Virus record (IMG/VR): IMGVR_UViG_3300042453_002790
Coordinates: 1 to 64,000 of that record
Source: a virus
Length of the DNA stretch: 64,000 nucleotides
Direction: 5' to 3' (one strand)
Shown here one piece after another: positions 15,528 through 25,900 of the stretch (its first letter is position 1; each line of letters starts with the position of its first letter). A program made the position numbers and the translations under genes. The notes beneath the pieces are model-generated. The model saw nothing but the letters and a program-made list of their open reading frames with translations. It did not search any database and was not told the origin of the DNA.

Positions 15528-18500
15528 TTAACCTCCTTTTTTCAAATTTTCTATCGCAGATTTCAATTCATCGATTTGTGTTTGTTGTTCTTTAATTGCC
15601 TCAACGAGAAGAGCGGTTAAATTTTGATATGCAACCGACTTCATAGATTCTTTACCTTCATCAATAGAACCTGGCGCAGGAGCATCTAGTTCATAAACAA
15701 GATCTGGAACTACTAATTCTACTTCTTGTGCAATAAATCCAAGTTGGTGGTCACCACTATCAATTCTGTCAAATTCAACACCACGTAGCTTGAGCGTCTT
15801 TTCAAGTGCATTTTCAATCGTGAAGATGTTTTTCTTAAGTCTAATATCAGAGTTAAATGTACCAGTTCCAGCAAAGGTTACATTACCACCAGAACTCATT
15901 GTCATTCTGTTGTTTCCAGCAGAATCTCTTACAATAAATTCATTACTGTATTGTAAGTATAGATTACTTGAGTGGAATTGAATCTTACCTGCCTTTTCAC
16001 CAGTCCAGCTTCCATAGTTTCCATTAATATCACCACCAGCACCAATATTAAGAGAGTTGGTTACGCCAGCAAATGTAACGGATCCAGTAAATGTTGGAGT
16101 TGTTGTAAGGTTGAATGCAGATCCATTACCAATCAGAATTGCACCATTTGCTGGTAGACCTGTTTGGCCAGTACCACCTCTAGCAATAGGAATTGTTCCA
16201 GTGTGGTTGGCAGAGTTTAGATAATATGCACCGTTTTGAGTACCTAGAGTTGAAGCATCAACGTCACCTGTATTGGAATTCTTAATGCTTACCGCACCAT
16301 CAGTGCCGATTTCGAATGTAGAAGTTTTAAACTTAGCAACACCAGTTGTGGAGAAAAGATCTAGTGTAGAAGCAACTCTATTGGCAGTAATTGTAACTGC
16401 TCCATAATGAGTTGCAAATCCAACACCAAAGTCAGAACTTGAAGCAGTAATGCCAAATGGAGTTGTAGATGCAATTCCAACACTTGTAACAACCTTTCTA
16501 TAAGATGAGTTACCACTTAGGAATGTATCCGAGTTTGCACTACCGGAACCGAGTCTGGAAGGAGAAACTGTACCACTAACAATGTTAGCAGCATCAATAT
16601 CCGCACTAGCAAGTAGTGACCAGTTATCTGGATCAACGGAAGAAGTATTAACTGTATTCTGATATCTTACATTCTGTTTGGTGAATGTAATGGTTCCAGA
16701 TCCTGTTTGTGCAATACCAACTGCGTTAAAAGTAACTCCACTAGCAGAAGAAGTTGCATCAGTTTGAGTTAAGTGTAACGTAAATCCATTCTGAACTACG
16801 GAACCAATATAATAGAAAGCACCAGTATCAACTCCAACTGGAGTATTTCCAGTAACTCGTACAGGATCACCAGTTGTAAATCCGTGATTTACAAAGTGAA
16901 TTGTATCTTTGGTAGTTGAAACACCACATCTTATGAGAGAATGAGTTCCAATTCCACTACCAGATAAATCCTGTCTAGAAACTAGTGAATATGTGGAGTG
17001 AAGTTCAACAGAAGAAAGACCAACTCTCTTAACATAATATGTTGTATTTTCAATTAGACCAGTGATGTTTGTTCCGCCATTTGTTGTATACTTAATGGCA
17101 TCTCCATCCTGGAATGTATGACCAATACCAACAACAATTCTATCATTCGGGAAGTCAACATCTCCACCAGTTTCAATTGTTGTTGGGTCAATATCATATG
17201 AAACATCGAGATTTAATGTTGTGGAAATTCCAACCGCGTTTCCATCTGCGATATAGTCGGCAAGAGCTACGCTACCAGCAAACTTCTGATTATTTGTGAG
17301 CCTGAGATAGAGTCGTGTTTCAACATTGTTGACCTGAACCGTAAAGGCACCTCCACCACTTCTACCTCCAAGATTTGCATCAAGAGCGGTGAGAACATCT
17401 CCACTTTGATAGTAACGACCACCAGTTTTGATATCAACGTTGGTAACGGTTCCAGACCCGCCTACAGTAACCTCAGCAAGCGCAGAAGTACCAATACCTG
17501 TAGAAGATTGTAAGAAACAAGTGTAAATTCCTGGTGTAGTGTAACCGGATCCACCATTTTGGATTGGTGCTCCTAGTAGAACACCCTTAACTAATCCACT
17601 ATTACCATACCCAACATAATTAAAGATTGTTGTTCCGATTCCAACTCCTGTAGGTGGTGCGGTGACAACACCAATTGCACTTGCAGCAAGAGCACTAATA
17701 ACGGAATCTCCATTATTGAATGCGTAATCTCTGGCGTCATCATCAAGAATTAGGTATTGACCTACAACATCTTGAATGAGAACGTATGAGAGTTCTGGTT
17801 CAACAATAGTGTCACCATTTCTAATATCAATTGCAGGGATTTCGTTTACAAGAACTGTTCTACCAGTAGAAACATTTGTTTTTGTATAGTTAACGACTTT
17901 TGGAGGAATTAGATCACCATTAATTTGTCCAGAAGAGTTCAACTGAACAACAGCGTTTGGAACTGCGTTTTGTGATACGGTTTTATCAATGAATGTTCCA
18001 AGTCGGTTAGACATGAAACTTCTAACAGCTAACTGAGTTGAAACTCTCTTATTGAGTGGTCCTCCTAGTTCACCCTCACCGAGGTTGGTATCAGTTGAGA
18101 ATTCCTCAACAGCAACACCACCAGATAGTGATAGACGAATGGAATCAAGTTCACCAATCGATACTTTATTGTTAAAGACGATGTTACCTGTTCTGTTGAA
18201 AGCAGTAATCTGAGAACCAATCTTAAAGTCACCCAGTTCGTTAGTACCAGAAGCATATACACGACCACCAAGTTCAGAAACCTGTTCAGATGATGGATCA
18301 CCTTTACCGCCATTTTGTGGTAGAGCATTATAATCTGTTCCAGAACCAGAGAATTCCCAAGTGTGTGAAGATGAGTTTACAATAGATGGTCTATGTAGAT
18401 TGCACTTATAAGCAACAGGAAGATTACCAATACCCTGAATGACGTTTCCAGTTGTTGTAGAATCAACCTTAAACTCAATTGTTCTGAAGGTAGTAATTCC

Positions 18501-21500
18501 AGCAACTTGTGTAACTCCAACTGCAATAGGTGATGGACCATGATCTACAATGTTACCACCAGTTGTTGAGAAGAAATATCTAGATCCACCGACTTCTTCA
18601 ACGGAAACAATCAGAGATCTTGAAGAACTGTGATAAGTAAGTGCAAATCCAGTAGCAGTTCCTCCACTTACGGACTGAGTAATCTCTTGACCAGAATTAA
18701 AGATTGCAGTAGATCCTACTCCAGCGAGAGTTAATCTCTGATATTGTGAGTGAGAATCAATGATTTCTTCAACAATAAACTCTTGATTATTCTTCTGGAA
18801 TGTGTTGATACCTACTGGTGCAGATCTTAGATCAGTAGGTCTTCTGAATGAATCATCTTCAAAGAGTTTGAATGTTGATGCGGAAATGTACTGAACATAA
18901 TAAGTATTACCATTTACCAAACCATTAATAACAATTGGTGGTTCTGATTGTTCATTTCCAATATAGACAATACTGTCTCCATCTACAAATGGGTGTCCAG
19001 CAATGGTTATGACATCGGTATTTGTATTGACTCCTACTGATGGGTTTACTGTTGCTTCTACAACGAGTGGTTTAAAGAGGCTAGTTCTATCAACATTATT
19101 ATTATCCAAGAATCTAAGAACGTATAGATCCTGTTCCGTTCTACCAACACCAATAACCTTAAGTGTCTGTAGACCACCGGAAGTACCAGTTGCAGCAACA
19201 CGTCCTCTATCAAAAGCGAATGCATTTGGTGAGAATCCAGTAGCTCTTAGAGCAACGGAACCGAAGTTAGTTGCGGAGTTGGTGATCGAGAGGTAACCAC
19301 CAGATTGTGAAAGTGATCCGTAACGGCAGAAGATCTGGAAGCAAGAAACAACCTGTGCGTAACCATCGTTAATCGTTCTCCAACCAATACCGTCAAAGGA
19401 GATCATGGTAAAGGTTGCAGCAACCATTGACTTACCAAACTCTGGGATATCTCCAACTGGAGGATTCTCAGCTAGAAGTTGTACTGCAGGAACGTTTGGA
19501 GAAATAACCTTATCACCATCAACAAGGATACCATTACCACCAAGGCTGGAAAGAATAGTACAGTTTTGGATGTATGGTGACTTAAAGATTTGTGGTTTAC
19601 TGAGAACTGCAGTTCCACCAACACCAGCAACGTAGTAATGTGGAATATCCGCTTTCTTTTCACCACGAATAGAGAATGTGGTTGTAGAAGCCGCAGAGAT
19701 AATACCGAAATCTCTTACACCACTTTGGTGTTGATCTGGATAGAACTGAATCTTCTGAATTGTTGGTACTTTTTCTACAACTGGAACTTTCTTAGCAGTA
19801 CCACCACTTACGTACAGATGTGCAATTGTAGAAACGCCAACATTAACCGTAAATGTGGTTGAGTTGTCTACACCAGAAACTCTAAATGTGTATCCGTAAG
19901 GACTTGTTCCATCTGGGAAGATAGTAGTAGTTACTCCAGCATGTTCTGAAGCACAAGTAAATGCAAGTCCAGTTAGAGTTACATAATCACCTGCAGTTAA
20001 TCCATGATTGGAAGCAACTACACAAGTAGCAACACCAGTTGATTCAGTGTAGATGAAAGTTGAAACTCCAACTTCCCCATAACCTTCATAAACATGAGGA
20101 ATTGTTGAAATACCAGCATTAAATGTGAAACTATTTGTTGTTACTCCAGTAACTGTAAATGTATATCCATCAACATTAAAGGAGTTGATAGTTCCATCTG
20201 GGAATAGTGTTGTGGTTACGCCAGTGTGTTCTACGGAACAAGAGAATGGAAGATCCCTTAGAGTAATCTTATCATTTACTTGGTATCCATGAGCTTCTCT
20301 TGTTGTTGCTGTGGAAACACCTGTAGTGTTTGTATATGTAAAGGTACTGATACCTAATTTTTGCCATCCAACATAAGTGTGAGGAATTGTACTAATTCCG
20401 CCTTGAATTGTAATGGTCTTAGCTGCAGTATTAACTCCAATAATTGGATAAATTGCACCATATCCCTGAGTATCTAATCCATCGTATGGGAAGATGGTTG
20501 TGGTCACTCCAGCATGTTCTGAAGTACATGCGAATGGGAAGTTATAGAGGAATAGTTTCTCGCCAATTACATAAGTTCCACCATTTTCATTTCTATTTGG
20601 TGCAGAACGAAGAGTAAGTGTAGAAACACCAACTACATTATTATATCTAATACTTGCGATACCAGTTTCATCATATCCACAAGTCCAACCAAGTCCAGTA
20701 AGCCTTACTGTATTTCCTGGATATAACTCATGTGGTTCTGCAGAAGTAATAGTTGTAACTCCTGTAGCACCATCATAAGTAGCGTTAATAATATTGATAG
20801 TATTAGTTGCTGCGTAGCCAGTTCTGTTTAACGAAGTATTGAATGGTTCGTCAAAAGAAATTGTATAGTTCCAAGTATGCTGTGGAATTTTTGTATTTGA
20901 ATCAATATAATCAGTAAATGTTAATCCAGTAATATAGTTACCGTTTCTTACTTTAAAGAAGTCAATACCTGCATTTAATGGTCTTACAACGACGTTTCTT
21001 AATGAATCTGCAATAATATTAACGTTATCATAGAGAATAATTGGGTTATCCTCAATATAATCTCCGGATTCTACAAGAATTGTTGCACCAGTATTGAAGA
21101 AATATCCTAGGAAAGATGCAATCTGAGCAGCCTTCTTAATTGTCTTTACTGGTTTTGTTCTTCCGTCGTTATCGTCGTCACCAGTAGCTTGAGATACTCT
21201 TACAAGTACTTGTGAACCTGATCCACCACCACCAGTGGCAAATCCAATGTTACCCTGACCATCAGTAATAAGAACTTGACCATCCAAACCATCTTGAGTT
21301 GGGAAGGTTAAACCATTAATTGTAGCAATACCTACTACTTCTAAGTTTTTAAATGAACCCTGTTCAATATTAATCTTACTACCATCATTTTGAATTCTCT
21401 GAATTGTTACTAATTCATTGAGTGGAATATCGTATTCACTTACTGAACTATATCCAACAGTAATTGCTGGAGAATTATTTGTAACGGTTGAAACTGCAAC

Positions 21501-22880
21501 ATTAGTTCCAGAAGAAAGTCCAACAGCAAAAGTATTTCCTACACCAATTAAGAAAGCCGGAGTTACGGGGAAAGTTGGATTACTGAATAAAACTTGTCGT
21601 CCAATTGTTAATCCTATACCAATTGGTGATTCAAGAACAACAGCGGCCGAATCTGTTCTAATTGTACTAATGGAAACACTAGCTCCCAAAGTAATATTAG
21701 CTGTACTTGCAGATCCAACTGGAATTAATACTGAGTTTGAATTTACACCAACAATAGGAGCATTATTAATGTATAATCCACCAAAATCACTAACACTAAT
21801 TGAATTTCCTATAGAAACTCCTGTAGTTGATGTTATTGGAATGATTGTTACACCGATTCCAACTCCGGATGCTAAAGTAGTATCAATAAATGTAGAATTA
21901 TAAGCAGGTCTTGTTGCGGTTGTTAATCCTACAATTCTTGCATTTACAATACCACCATCTCTTGCTCCATCTAAAATAGTACTTAATGAACTTCCAATAG
22001 AAACGCTACCAGTATCTCCAATAGCTACAATAGTAGCTCCAATACTTGCAATTGCAGTTACCGAAGTAAATGTAAGATCCACATCAACTATTGGTAAAGC
22101 TACTGTAGTAAATCCGATAATTGGAATATTTGTTCCAACTCCAGAAATACTTAATGAATTACCAATAGAAACTCCGGCAGTACTTGCAACCGAAATAATA
22201 GTAGATCCAATACTTACAGATGTAGAAATGGTTGTATGTAAGAAATCGGAATTAAATGATATCGCTACAGAACTTTGACCAAATCCTGTAATTACTACAT
22301 TACTAAAATATGTACCAATACTTACGAAATCGCCAACATTAACACCTTCAGTTGAAGCTACAGCTACAATAGTATTACCGATTCCGGAAGGTTCTGTTAC
22401 ATAAGTATCTAAAGTAAATGTAGTGGTTCCATATCCAGTTACATTTAAATTATTAAATGTAGCTGTAGTGCCTCTAGTAGTTACTAAAGTAGAAATTCCA
22501 GTTATTAATTGATTGCCATTAACGATAAATGCTGTATTTCCATATCCAATTCTAACATCCCAGGAAGACATACTGGAAGTGGAACTCATTCCACTTGTTA
22601 CAATTCCAGCAAATGTTGCAATACCTGCAACATTTAAATTACCTGTAAGTCCAGTTTGATATTCTGGATCCGTATTAAATCCAACTTGAAGTGTCTCAGG
22701 AAACTCAGCTTTTCTAATATTCGCAAAATCTTTTCTAGCTAATTCAATACCACCAACAGTACTTCCATCATGAGCTATTAATGTCTTTTTGTCGGTGTCA
22801 TAAGTAACTTCTGCAAGTGCTCCAGTAAAAACTGCGTGTTGAGCTGTAGTACCTCTTCTTATCTGTACCTGTTTAGTCAT
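15528..22880 (-). CDS. Giant tail fibre with C-terminal S74 chaperone
   Basis: A 2450-aa protein. Residues 1-50 resemble an Mtd_N-type attachment domain (QIRRGTTAQHAVFTGALAEV, then LIAHDGSTVGG). About 60-520 are Ile/Gly/Ser/Thr beta repeats of the type GVSIGNSLSISG. About 560-700 look like a pectate-lyase-like beta-helix (TGDDDNDGRTKPVKTIKKAA; ILVESGDYIEDNP). About 775-1030 hold three tandem EHxGVTTTxFP repeats. Near 1870 is a GGSGYTTPG unit. The C-terminus (about 2344-2450) is a peptidase-S74 intramolecular chaperone beginning SDIRLKKNI with a terminal coiled coil. S74 domains trimerise fibres and then cut themselves off at the serine. It is very likely a receptor-contacting fibre. Confidence 0.9.
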   Translation of the reverse strand: MTKQVQIRRGTTAQHAVFTGALAEVTYDTDKKTLIAHDGSTVGGIELARKDFANIRKAEFPETLQVGFNTDPEYQTGLTGNLNVAGIATFAGIVTSGMSSTSSMSSWDVRIGYGNTAFIVNGNQLITGISTLVTTRGTTATFNNLNVTGYGTTTFTLDTYVTEPSGIGNTIVAVASTEGVNVGDFVSIGTYFSNVVITGFGQSSVAISFNSDFLHTTISTSVSIGSTIISVASTAGVSIGNSLSISGVGTNIPIIGFTTVALPIVDVDLTFTSVTAIASIGATIVAIGDTGSVSIGSSLSTILDGARDGGIVNARIVGLTTATRPAYNSTFIDTTLASGVGIGVTIIPITSTTGVSIGNSISVSDFGGLYINNAPIVGVNSNSVLIPVGSASTANITLGASVSISTIRTDSAAVVLESPIGIGLTIGRQVLFSNPTFPVTPAFLIGVGNTFAVGLSSGTNVAVSTVTNNSPAITVGYSSVSEYDIPLNELVTIQRIQNDGSKINIEQGSFKNLEVVGIATINGLTFPTQDGLDGQVLITDGQGNIGFATGGGGSGSQVLVRVSQATGDDDNDGRTKPVKTIKKAAQIASFLGYFFNTGATILVESGDYIEDNPIILYDNVNIIADSLRNVVVRPLNAGIDFFKVRNGNYITGLTFTDYIDSNTKIPQHTWNYTISFDEPFNTSLNRTGYAATNTINIINATYDGATGVTTITSAEPHELYPGNTVRLTGLGWTCGYDETGIASIRYNNVVGVSTLTLRSAPNRNENGGTYVIGEKLFLYNFPFACTSEHAGVTTTIFPYDGLDTQGYGAIYPIIGVNTAAKTITIQGGISTIPHTYVGWQKLGISTFTYTNTTGVSTATTREAHGYQVNDKITLRDLPFSCSVEHTGVTTTLFPDGTINSFNVDGYTFTVTGVTTNSFTFNAGISTIPHVYEGYGEVGVSTFIYTESTGVATCVVASNHGLTAGDYVTLTGLAFTCASEHAGVTTTIFPDGTSPYGYTFRVSGVDNSTTFTVNVGVSTIAHLYVSGGTAKKVPVVEKVPTIQKIQFYPDQHQSGVRDFGIISAASTTTFSIRGEKKADIPHYYVAGVGGTAVLSKPQIFKSPYIQNCTILSSLGGNGILVDGDKVISPNVPAVQLLAENPPVGDIPEFGKSMVAATFTMISFDGIGWRTINDGYAQVVSCFQIFCRYGSLSQSGGYLSITNSATNFGSVALRATGFSPNAFAFDRGRVAATGTSGGLQTLKVIGVGRTEQDLYVLRFLDNNNVDRTSLFKPLVVEATVNPSVGVNTNTDVITIAGHPFVDGDSIVYIGNEQSEPPIVINGLVNGNTYYVQYISASTFKLFEDDSFRRPTDLRSAPVGINTFQKNNQEFIVEEIIDSHSQYQRLTLAGVGSTAIFNSGQEITQSVSGGTATGFALTYHSSSRSLIVSVEEVGGSRYFFSTTGGNIVDHGPSPIAVGVTQVAGITTFRTIEFKVDSTTTGNVIQGIGNLPVAYKCNLHRPSIVNSSSHTWEFSGSGTDYNALPQNGGKGDPSSEQVSELGGRVYASGTNELGDFKIGSQITAFNRTGNIVFNNKVSIGELDSIRLSLSGGVAVEEFSTDTNLGEGELGGPLNKRVSTQLAVRSFMSNRLGTFIDKTVSQNAVPNAVVQLNSSGQINGDLIPPKVVNYTKTNVSTGRTVLVNEIPAIDIRNGDTIVEPELSYVLIQDVVGQYLILDDDARDYAFNNGDSVISALAASAIGVVTAPPTGVGIGTTIFNYVGYGNSGLVKGVLLGAPIQNGGSGYTTPGIYTCFLQSSTGIGTSALAEVTVGGSGTVTNVDIKTGGRYYQSGDVLTALDANLGGRSGGGAFTVQVNNVETRLYLRLTNNQKFAGSVALADYIADGNAVGISTTLNLDVSYDIDPTTIETGGDVDFPNDRIVVGIGHTFQDGDAIKYTTNGGTNITGLIENTTYYVKRVGLSSVELHSTYSLVSRQDLSGSGIGTHSLIRCGVSTTKDTIHFVNHGFTTGDPVRVTGNTPVGVDTGAFYYIGSVVQNGFTLHLTQTDATSSASGVTFNAVGIAQTGSGTITFTKQNVRYQNTVNTSSVDPDNWSLLASADIDAANIVSGTVSPSRLGSGSANSDTFLSGNSSYRKVVTSVGIASTTPFGITASSSDFGVGFATHYGAVTITANRVASTLDLFSTTGVAKFKTSTFEIGTDGAVSIKNSNTGDVDASTLGTQNGAYYLNSANHTGTIPIARGGTGQTGLPANGAILIGNGSAFNLTTTPTFTGSVTFAGVTNSLNIGAGGDINGNYGSWTGEKAGKIQFHSSNLYLQYSNEFIVRDSAGNNRMTMSSGGNVTFAGTGTFNSDIRLKKNIFTIENALEKTLKLRGVEFDRIDSGDHQLGFIAQEVELVVPDLVYELDAPAPGSIDEGKESMKSVAYQNLTALLVEAIKEQQTQIDELKSAIENLKKGG

Positions 22881-22913
22881 GGAAATACTTAATGACGGTT
22901 TATCTTCTTCATT

Positions 22914-22921
22914 TATTTATA
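22914..22921 (-). promoter_or_regulatory. Late promoter TATAAATA for the tail fibre
   Basis: A perfect TATAAATA on the minus strand, 33 nt upstream of ATG 22880; no strong ribosome site is visible in the leader. It overlaps the end of the 1705-aa gene. Confidence 0.72.
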
Positions 22922-22923
22922 CT

Positions 22924-25900
22924 TTAAATGATAGTAACATAAGTTCTTGGTATCTGGAATGGATTATTAATAGTTGTAGAAGAAATTTCTTGAATATAAA
23001 CTGTTCCAATTCCAATGTAAGTTGATTTAGTTGTAGATTCAAATCCACTGGATAGTGCAAATAGTGTGCCTGTAGATTGAGTTATAATTGCAATACTTTC
23101 ACTACCGATACCAGAAAGATTAAAGGTTCCACCGCCAATCTTAGATGGTATAAAGATAATATTTGGATATAGAAGTTCACCGGAAAGTGTAATAAGTCCA
23201 CTTCCAACATTAGTATATGTCTTAAATATTGCAGTTTCTGCAGAACCAGTAAAGGTTGCAAGATTTATACCAACGTAAGTGTATTCTTGTTCTAGTTTTG
23301 TGGAAGAAGATCCACTGATATTAATTAGAACTACGTTTTCTGGAGTTTTACTGGCTAACGCATTCTGAGAGGAAGAACCTACAAATATAGTTCCAATTCC
23401 AACAGAAACTTTGGATACTGATGTATTGGAAATTGCAGAAATTGTAAACAGTTGTGTATTTGTATAATTTGCAGAGAATGCAACTATTGATTCAGATGCG
23501 GCAAATGATATAGTTCCGAAACTAAAGTATGTTTCAAGAGCAGTTTCTCTTGTGTCTGCATTTCCATTGATATTAAATAGAACTACATCTTCTGGTGGAT
23601 TTGCAACGAAACTTACCTTGGCGGAATCTAGGTAATCCGATGTAACATCAACCGAATCACAAGTATCATAAATTTCGTCAGAAGTATACTTGACAAATCT
23701 GAATGTTCCTCTTGATGGATATTGTGGTGAGAATCTTACACCTACTGAACCGTTAATATTAATTGATCCAGAACCATCATAATCCTTAACAAGTTTCTCA
23801 TCAGTTGCAGCACCAGAAAACTCATATAGAACAGTTTGTTCTGGAGTTTGTGCAATGAATGATTCTTGAGCGGTTCCAGAAACGATTATGTTGGCTGTTT
23901 GTTCTGGAGTTTGTGCAGAATATGCTTCTGAAGCTCCAGATAAAGTAAATAATGTTCCAGATCCAGAATAAGATTCTACTTCACGTTCTATGAGCGACTC
24001 AGAAACAAATATCGTTCCAGTACCAAAGTAAGATTCAGTATTTTTCTCAATAATAGGAGCGGTTTGTTGAGAAATGGTAATTAAACCACCAGTAACATAA
24101 CCTTGATATACTGCAATTTCTCTATTGGAAGAAATTCCGGAGAATGTTAGAGTTCCAGTTCCAATATAAGTTGTTTCAGCAAAGCTCTCTGCACCAATTC
24201 CACTAATGAATATTGTGCCTCTAGCATTATATGGAAGTGTGGCTCTGTATAATGTTAATCCTCTATCATCATTGATTCGGATAGTTCCAATACCAGAACT
24301 TGGGTCTGTAATGAGCGCATTTCTTGGATATATTGGAGAATAATAATTTGTTAGAGCAACTCCAGTAGATATATTAATCGATACTGGTTCAGTAATATAA
24401 GTTGTTCTCGTATAACTCCAAGATCTACCAACAGATGGACCTCCAGGATAAGCTTCTGTATCTTGTGGACTGAATCCATTAACAATAAAGATCGATCCAA
24501 CTCCTCTGGAAGTTCTCTGAGCGGAATCATCAACAACGCCAGAAATCTGAATTCCTGTTGTACCAATACCAATATTCTTCTCAATACCATAATGTGGAGT
24601 ATAATCAATTTGAGGATGAACGAGTTCTCCCGAGAAGGTGAATAGATAATTATCTTCTGGTGGGTTTGCACCAAAGGATTCTATAGCATTACCAAGAATA
24701 TTAATTGTTCCACCAATAAACCCAGTTCCAATTCCAGAGGTTGGAATGAAGACCGTTCTAGATTCGAGACCGCTATCGGAAAGAATAATGGTCTCAATAC
24801 CGACATAAGACCTTGTTCTAGCAAGTACAGCTGCAACTGTCTCTGCTTGTTGATCTAGGAATATTGTTCCAAAACCAACATATACATCAGTTTCGGAATA
24901 TAATGCATCTCCACAGAGATTAATAGTTCCACCGCGTCTGCGATCAACACCAAACGCATCAGTTTCACTGTAAGTTGCAGATCCTGTTATATTGATTATT
25001 CCAGAACCATCTGGTGATGGAGTATAATCAACTTCTGGATATACTAATGTAGTTCCAGATATCGTTAATGTTCCAAATGGATTGATAATATCTGCACTAG
25101 AAGTTACTGATCCATAATCATCAGATTCTCCAGTTTGATTTACAAATCCAAAATCATCAGCGGATTCTGTTGGATCAGTAGTTATTAAACCATAATCTGG
25201 TGTGACATTTGATAATGTAGAACTTTCATTATATGAGTACGTTCTCGACTTCAATCCAATTTCAGAAATAGTGATATCATCTATTCCTTCAGTTAAATTA
25301 GATAATACAAATGCATTATCTGCAGAACCATTGATTTGAATATTTCCAGAACCTCTTATGGCTGGAGTGTAATCAATGTTTGGTGGATTTAACTCGCCGG
25401 AAATTGTGAATAGTGCCGTATTCTCTTGACCATATCCAATAATAATATTTCCAGAAGTTCCGGATAATTGTAACGATCCAAACGGAATTAAACTTTCTGA
25501 TGCACCAAAACCAACAATGATGCCATCATCATCACCATAATCTACTACTTGTCCATAAATTTCAGATATAGATCCGTAATCATCATTTTCTGTAGCAACA
25601 ACAGAAATAGATCCAGAATCTTCATTGACAAATACTACAATAGAATCTTCATTATAATCATAAGCAACGGATTCTATCTTTTCACCAAATGTTAATAATG
25701 ATCCGCCAATATCATCCGGACTATAGGTTAACTTAACTACCGCTTCCCCATATATGTTGTAATTTTCAAAAATTACAGAAGCAGAACCAGATAAAGTAAG
25801 TTTTCCAAATGGTATTAGAGTATCAGCTTGATCTATTTCGCCATAAGATTCTTGTTCATCTAATAGATTGATAATTAATCCATAGTCATCAATTTCACTA

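Noticed and set aside
21418-21903. Plus-strand ORF of 161 codons within the tail fibre
   Set aside because: Antisense shadow of low-complexity repeats; no ribosome site and no promoter.
8673-22880. Diversity-generating retroelement, because of the Mtd_N-type fibre start and paralogous adhesins
   Set aside because: No reverse transcriptase gene and no template/variable repeat pair seen in the window.
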